Source of the DNA: an uncultured Lachnobacterium sp.
GTDB lineage: Bacteria; Bacillota; Clostridia; Lachnospirales; Lachnospiraceae
DNA length: 9,266 nt
Assembly (NCBI GenBank): GCA_900549895.1
Contig: URQG01000060.1
Span: forward strand, 1-9,266
Direction of reading: 5' to 3'
The notes under the pieces are model-generated. The model saw nothing but the letters and a program-made list of their open reading frames with translations. It made no database searches and was not told where the DNA came from. Positions within the stretch are counted from its first letter, which is position 1, and every line of letters starts with the position of its first letter. A program made the position numbers and the translations under genes. Positions 7,017 to 9,266 of this stretch are shown here, piece by piece.

Positions 7017-8156
7017 ATGCGTTACAGACCGGATTATTATAAAGAATTTACATGTATTGCGGACAAGTGCCCGATCACCTGCTGTCAGGAGTGGAAGATT
7101 GCTGTGGACGAGGAGACTTCACGCAAGTGGAAGACGATGACGCCGCCGGAAACTTTGCGGAGACATCGCACGCATCTGAGTGATTACACGATGAAAAAAG
7201 AGGGAGGGCGTGTGATCCGGCTGGAGGAGGATCATCGCTGTCCGTTTCTTGCCGATGATAAATTGTGCTGCCTTGTTTCGGCATATGGGAATTCGGTGTT
7301 GTCGGAGACCTGTACGGTTTTTCCAAGAGAAGTGCATAGTTTCGCAGGGCATGAGGAAGAGACTTTGATGCCTTGCTGCCCGGCGGTTGTAGACTTGTGG
7401 AATGAGCGAAAAGCGATTGCATTTCCGGAGATTTCATGGGAGACAGAAGGCCGGCAAAAAGAATTATTTTTGATAAGAAGTAAGCTTCTTGAACTGCTTG
7501 ATGATACGTCGGTATCACTCGCAGAACTTTTAAAAGAAGCATTTTATATTTTACTGGAACTTGAGAAACAGGATGCGCTTACGGAAAGTCTCATTGAAGA
7601 TTATTTTTCGAAGGAGAGCATCGCAAAGCTTCGGGATGCGATCGAGGATGTGCCGGTCGATGCGCTTGACACGATGGATGAATGCAATGAATTATTGCAG
7701 GATCTGGCGGTCAACTATCGCAAGGAAGGTTTGTATCGCAGGTATTTGGATCCGGTGATCAAACAGGCGGAAACGTTGTCGGAAACTTACGAGGAAGAGA
7801 CGATGCGGGATTCATTGCAGCGGTTTGCAGATACGTTTGCTGCGTATGAGCCACTGATGCGAAAATTCCTGCAGAATGAAATCTATTCGGATCTGCTTGT
7901 GCCGGACGGATCGCTTGACAGCATGATCGTGGCATTGCAGTGGATCGCGATGGAGTATGCGGTGATCCGGCATGCGATCTTTTTATCTTGTGATCATTCG
8001 TCAATCCGGTACGAGGCCGTTCGTGATTATCTTGTAGTCATCACTCGTATGACCGGTTACGATGAGGAAGATATATACGAGTATCTGGAGAACAGCTTTG
8101 AGTCGTTGTTGTGGGAGTGGGGATACTTTGCGTTGATTGTCGGAAATGCGAGGTAA
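7017..8156 (+). CDS. FliB-like cysteine-rich protein (putative flagellin lysine-N-methylase)
   Basis: A 379-residue soluble protein resembling the clostridial proteins annotated as flagellin lysine-N-methylase (FliB family; CxxCxxCC-type metal-binding N-terminus). FliB in Salmonella methylates lysines of flagellin. Cysteines from the chosen start: 13, 18, 22 and 23 (FTCIADKCPITCCQEW), then 75, 84, 85, 99, 120 and 121, with the motif SETCTVFPREV around Cys99. This clustering suggests a metal or iron-sulfur site; the remaining two thirds is mostly helical and acidic with no motif I recognise. Four in-frame ATGs crowd the start (6999, 7008, 7014, 7017). AAGGAA at 7003-7008 favours 7017 (eight-base spacing), which also gives the familiar MRYRPDYYKEF opening; 7014 is possible. 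No flagellin or other flagellar gene is in the window, so the methylase role is inferred from family annotation only. It appears to be a separate transcription unit. Confidence 0.82.
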   Translation: MRYRPDYYKEFTCIADKCPITCCQEWKIAVDEETSRKWKTMTPPETLRRHRTHLSDYTMKKEGGRVIRLEEDHRCPFLADDKLCCLVSAYGNSVLSETCTVFPREVHSFAGHEEETLMPCCPAVVDLWNERKAIAFPEISWETEGRQKELFLIRSKLLELLDDTSVSLAELLKEAFYILLELEKQDALTESLIEDYFSKESIAKLRDAIEDVPVDALDTMDECNELLQDLAVNYRKEGLYRRYLDPVIKQAETLSETYEEETMRDSLQRFADTFAAYEPLMRKFLQNEIYSDLLVPDGSLDSMIVALQWIAMEYAVIRHAIFLSCDHSSIRYEAVRDYLVVITRMTGYDEEDIYEYLENSFESLLWEWGYFALIVGNAR

Positions 8157-8176
8157 TGCAAATCGACCAGATGGCG

Positions 8177-8193
8177 TCTTAAAGAAAACTTAA
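8177..8193 (+). promoter_or_regulatory. CTTAA-N6-CTTAA direct repeat, putative response-regulator site
   Basis: CTTAA at 8178-8182 and 8189-8193 are separated by six bases, an 11-bp period, and end one base before the -35 hexamer at 8195. The second copy is part of a perfect palindrome, AACTTAAGTT (8187-8196). Direct repeats of about 11 bp beside a -35 are typical of OmpR/PhoB-type response regulators. A similar arrangement appears at 9182-9218. The binding protein is unknown. Confidence 0.5.
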
Positions 8194-8194
8194 G

Positions 8195-8222
8195 TTGTAT
8201 TCCGTAGCGGATATGTTACAAT
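8195..8222 (+). promoter_or_regulatory. Extended -10 promoter of the DUF4300-like gene
   Basis: TTGTAT (8195-8200), a 16-bp spacer and TACAAT (8217-8222) preceded by TG at 8214-8215, giving an extended -10 (TGTTACAAT). Transcription should start near 8229. This rules out the in-frame GTG at 8223, which would lie upstream of the RNA start. Confidence 0.75.
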
Positions 8223-8239
8223 GTGGCAAAGAAAAAATG

Positions 8240-8268
8240 TGTCAGCTCTATTGTGAAAAGGGCTGATA
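8240..8268 (+). other. Small stem-loop in the leader of the DUF4300-like gene
   Basis: TCAGCTC (8242-8248) pairs with GGGCTGA (8260-8266) with one G-U pair and an 11-base loop; two weaker pairs extend it to 8240 and 8268. It sits a few bases before the ribosome binding site at 8272-8278 and could affect RNA stability or translation. It matches no riboswitch class that I recognise. Confidence 0.35.
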
Positions 8269-8288
8269 GGCAAAGGAGATATTCACAC

Positions 8289-9155
8289 ATGAAAAAGATA
8301 ACTTATGTTTTAATATTCGCTTTATTGGTACCGTATTTGTTTGTGACGCAACCGACCGTGGCAAGTGCAAAGACAATGTCCCGCGGAGCCTATTCGAATC
8401 TTGTAGATGCCAAATCGCGCAAAGAAGTGAAAAAGGCATTGCTTGATGCGGGACTTTCCGAAAAGAATGTGAACGCATGGCTTTCCGATGTAAAGGATTA
8501 TAATAAAACGATCAAAAATACCGGACTTGTCAAGAAAGGGTTTAAGAAGCTTTCGACAAAAAATCCGCAGTATGATGAGAACAAGATCATGGAATTGTGG
8601 AATAAAAAATATCCGGATTTTATCGGATACAATTGCCGCATTACCGCATTTGATCTGATGAAAGACAAGATCTCGGTGAAGGCAGATGCAAAGGTAAATG
8701 CGTCGAATCTGTTTATGGATCAGGATGCGCTTAAACATGCGCCGGCAAAGAAATTTACCAAGAAGCAGAAACATGCTTTTGAGACCTTGTATTCTACGTT
8801 AAATACGGCTTATACAACGGATGTTGATACCCACATCAAAAAACAGAAGAAAGCGTGGAAGCAAAATGAGGTAAAAATCTCCGGAACGAAAGCATCTCTG
8901 ATTACGGTTGTATTTCATTCCAGTTTCGGGGAAAATGAGAATGAACTATTCATCGGTCATGCCGGTGTATTGGTGCCAACGAAAGACAAGAAGCTGCTTT
9001 TTGTGGAAAAGCTGTCCTTTTCCCTGCCTTATCAGGTGCTAAAGTTTGATAACCGAAAGCAGTTGAAAAATTACCTGATGGGAATGTATGATACCTCGTG
9101 GGGACAGGAAGAGGCAAAGCCGTTTATCATGGAAAATACGAAAACTGCTTTGTAA
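8289..9155 (+). CDS. Secreted DUF4300-like protein, unknown function
   Basis: A 288-residue exported protein. Residues 1-27 are a signal peptide: MKK, a hydrophobic core (YVLIFALLVPYLFV) and an AxA-type site, ASA, predicting cleavage before Lys28. There is no lipobox cysteine, so it should be released rather than lipid-anchored. The mature part is lysine-rich and matches what I recall of the DUF4300 family: DFIGYNCRITAF (about residue 115), LFIGHAGVLVPTKDKKLLFVEK (about 230) and a C-terminal YDTSWGQEEAKPFIMEN. Its biochemical role is unknown; conserved Cys, His and Glu residues in these blocks could form a site, but this is speculation. The start is chosen because AAAGGAG (8272-8278) is ten bases upstream and the signal peptide begins there; a longer frame from GTG 8223 would precede the transcription start. 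It has its own promoter, so it need not be tied to its neighbours. The family call is from memory of conserved blocks. Confidence 0.85.
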   Translation: MKKITYVLIFALLVPYLFVTQPTVASAKTMSRGAYSNLVDAKSRKEVKKALLDAGLSEKNVNAWLSDVKDYNKTIKNTGLVKKGFKKLSTKNPQYDENKIMELWNKKYPDFIGYNCRITAFDLMKDKISVKADAKVNASNLFMDQDALKHAPAKKFTKKQKHAFETLYSTLNTAYTTDVDTHIKKQKKAWKQNEVKISGTKASLITVVFHSSFGENENELFIGHAGVLVPTKDKKLLFVEKLSFSLPYQVLKFDNRKQLKNYLMGMYDTSWGQEEAKPFIMENTKTAL

Positions 9156-9171
9156 AATAAGGTGGGACTGC

Positions 9172-9219
9172 TTGAGAAGTTCTCAATAATTTCTTAAGAA
9201 TTAGAACGCAAATCTTAAA
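9172..9219. repeat. Palindromes and CTYAA repeats after the DUF4300-like gene
   Basis: TTGAGAA-G-TTCTCAA (9172-9186) is a perfect palindrome, TTCTTAAGAA (9191-9200) is another, and ATCTTAAAGAT (9212-9222) is nearly one. CTCAA (9182-9186) and CTTAA (9193-9197) have the same N6 spacing as the repeats at 8178-8193, and a third CTTAA follows 21 bp later (9214-9218). The first palindrome could be a weak AU-rich terminator; the set could equally be operators for a gene beyond the fragment end. Confidence 0.5.
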
Positions 9220-9231
9220 GATATCTTCCTT

Positions 9232-9266
9232 CTGTCTCTTATACACATCTCCGAGCCCACGAGACG
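9232..9266 (+). other. Nextera adapter, P7 side (not biological)
   Basis: CTGTCTCTTATACACATCT (9232-9250) is the Tn5 mosaic end in reverse, followed by CCGAGCCCACGAGAC (9251-9265) of the Read 2 adapter and one base of the i7 index (9266). Biological sequence ends at 9231. Confidence 0.99.

Noticed and set aside
7075..7542. Minus-strand open frame opposite the FliB-like gene
   Set aside because: It is an antisense shadow with no ribosome binding site or domain that I can recognise; the sense frame has conserved cysteine motifs.
8223..8288. N-terminal extension of the DUF4300-like protein from GTG 8223
   Set aside because: It directly follows the -10 box, upstream of the expected transcript start, and would bury the signal peptide.
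9172..9186. TTGAGAAGTTCTCAA as a firm intrinsic terminator
   Set aside because: The RNA stem is about six mostly A-U and G-C pairs with a three-base loop and only a broken U-tract; kept as a palindrome of uncertain role.

Overview
The window is one assembled fragment from a low-to-moderate GC Gram-positive anaerobe, most likely a fibre-degrading member of the Lachnospiraceae (Clostridia). The basis is the gene families (GH5 cellulase, GPH-type sugar symporter, FliB-type cysteine-rich protein, a DUF4300-like secreted protein), strong AGGAGG-type ribosome binding sites and sigma-A-like promoters. I cannot name the genus. Both ends are Illumina Nextera adapter: 1-47 (with what looks like the i5 index GCGTAAGA) and 9232-9266. 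Only 48-9231 is biological, and neither end is a natural boundary.

Layout, left to right. (1) 49-633 (+): C-terminal two thirds of a GH5 endoglucanase, cut by the fragment end. (2) 708-1280 (+): multi-pass membrane protein of unknown function with its own promoter, which lies inside a 13-bp inverted repeat. (3) 1324-2190 (-): AraC-family regulator, convergent with the membrane protein and sharing a strong hairpin with it. (4) 2370-5408 (+): complete GH2 beta-galactosidase (LacZ type). (5) 5461-6864 (+): GPH/MelB-type symporter, 52 bases after lacZ. (6) 7017-8156 (+): FliB-like cysteine-rich protein, preceded by a promoter and then a terminator-like hairpin. (7) 8289-9155 (+): secreted DUF4300-like protein with its own extended -10 promoter. 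The tail 9156-9231 holds palindromes and CTTAA repeats but no gene.

Genes 3-5 form a divergent galactoside-use module: a regulator, a symporter and a cytoplasmic beta-galactosidase. The 179-bp divergent region carries four TGT-led repeats (three of them TGTnCAT) spaced 10-11 bp apart. They overlap the regulator's own promoter and abut the -35 of the lacZ promoter, which is the geometry expected of an AraC-type activator and autorepressor site. The extracellular cellulase fits a polysaccharide-degrading lifestyle, but nothing seen ties its control to the lac module. The FliB-like and DUF4300-like genes look like independent transcription units.

I see no tRNA, rRNA, CRISPR array, insertion sequence or phage gene, and no clearly new multi-gene system. 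The less ordinary signals are regulatory: the phased operator array, the inverted repeat around a -10 box, the hairpin in the FliB-like leader, and CTTAA-N6-CTTAA repeats at two places.
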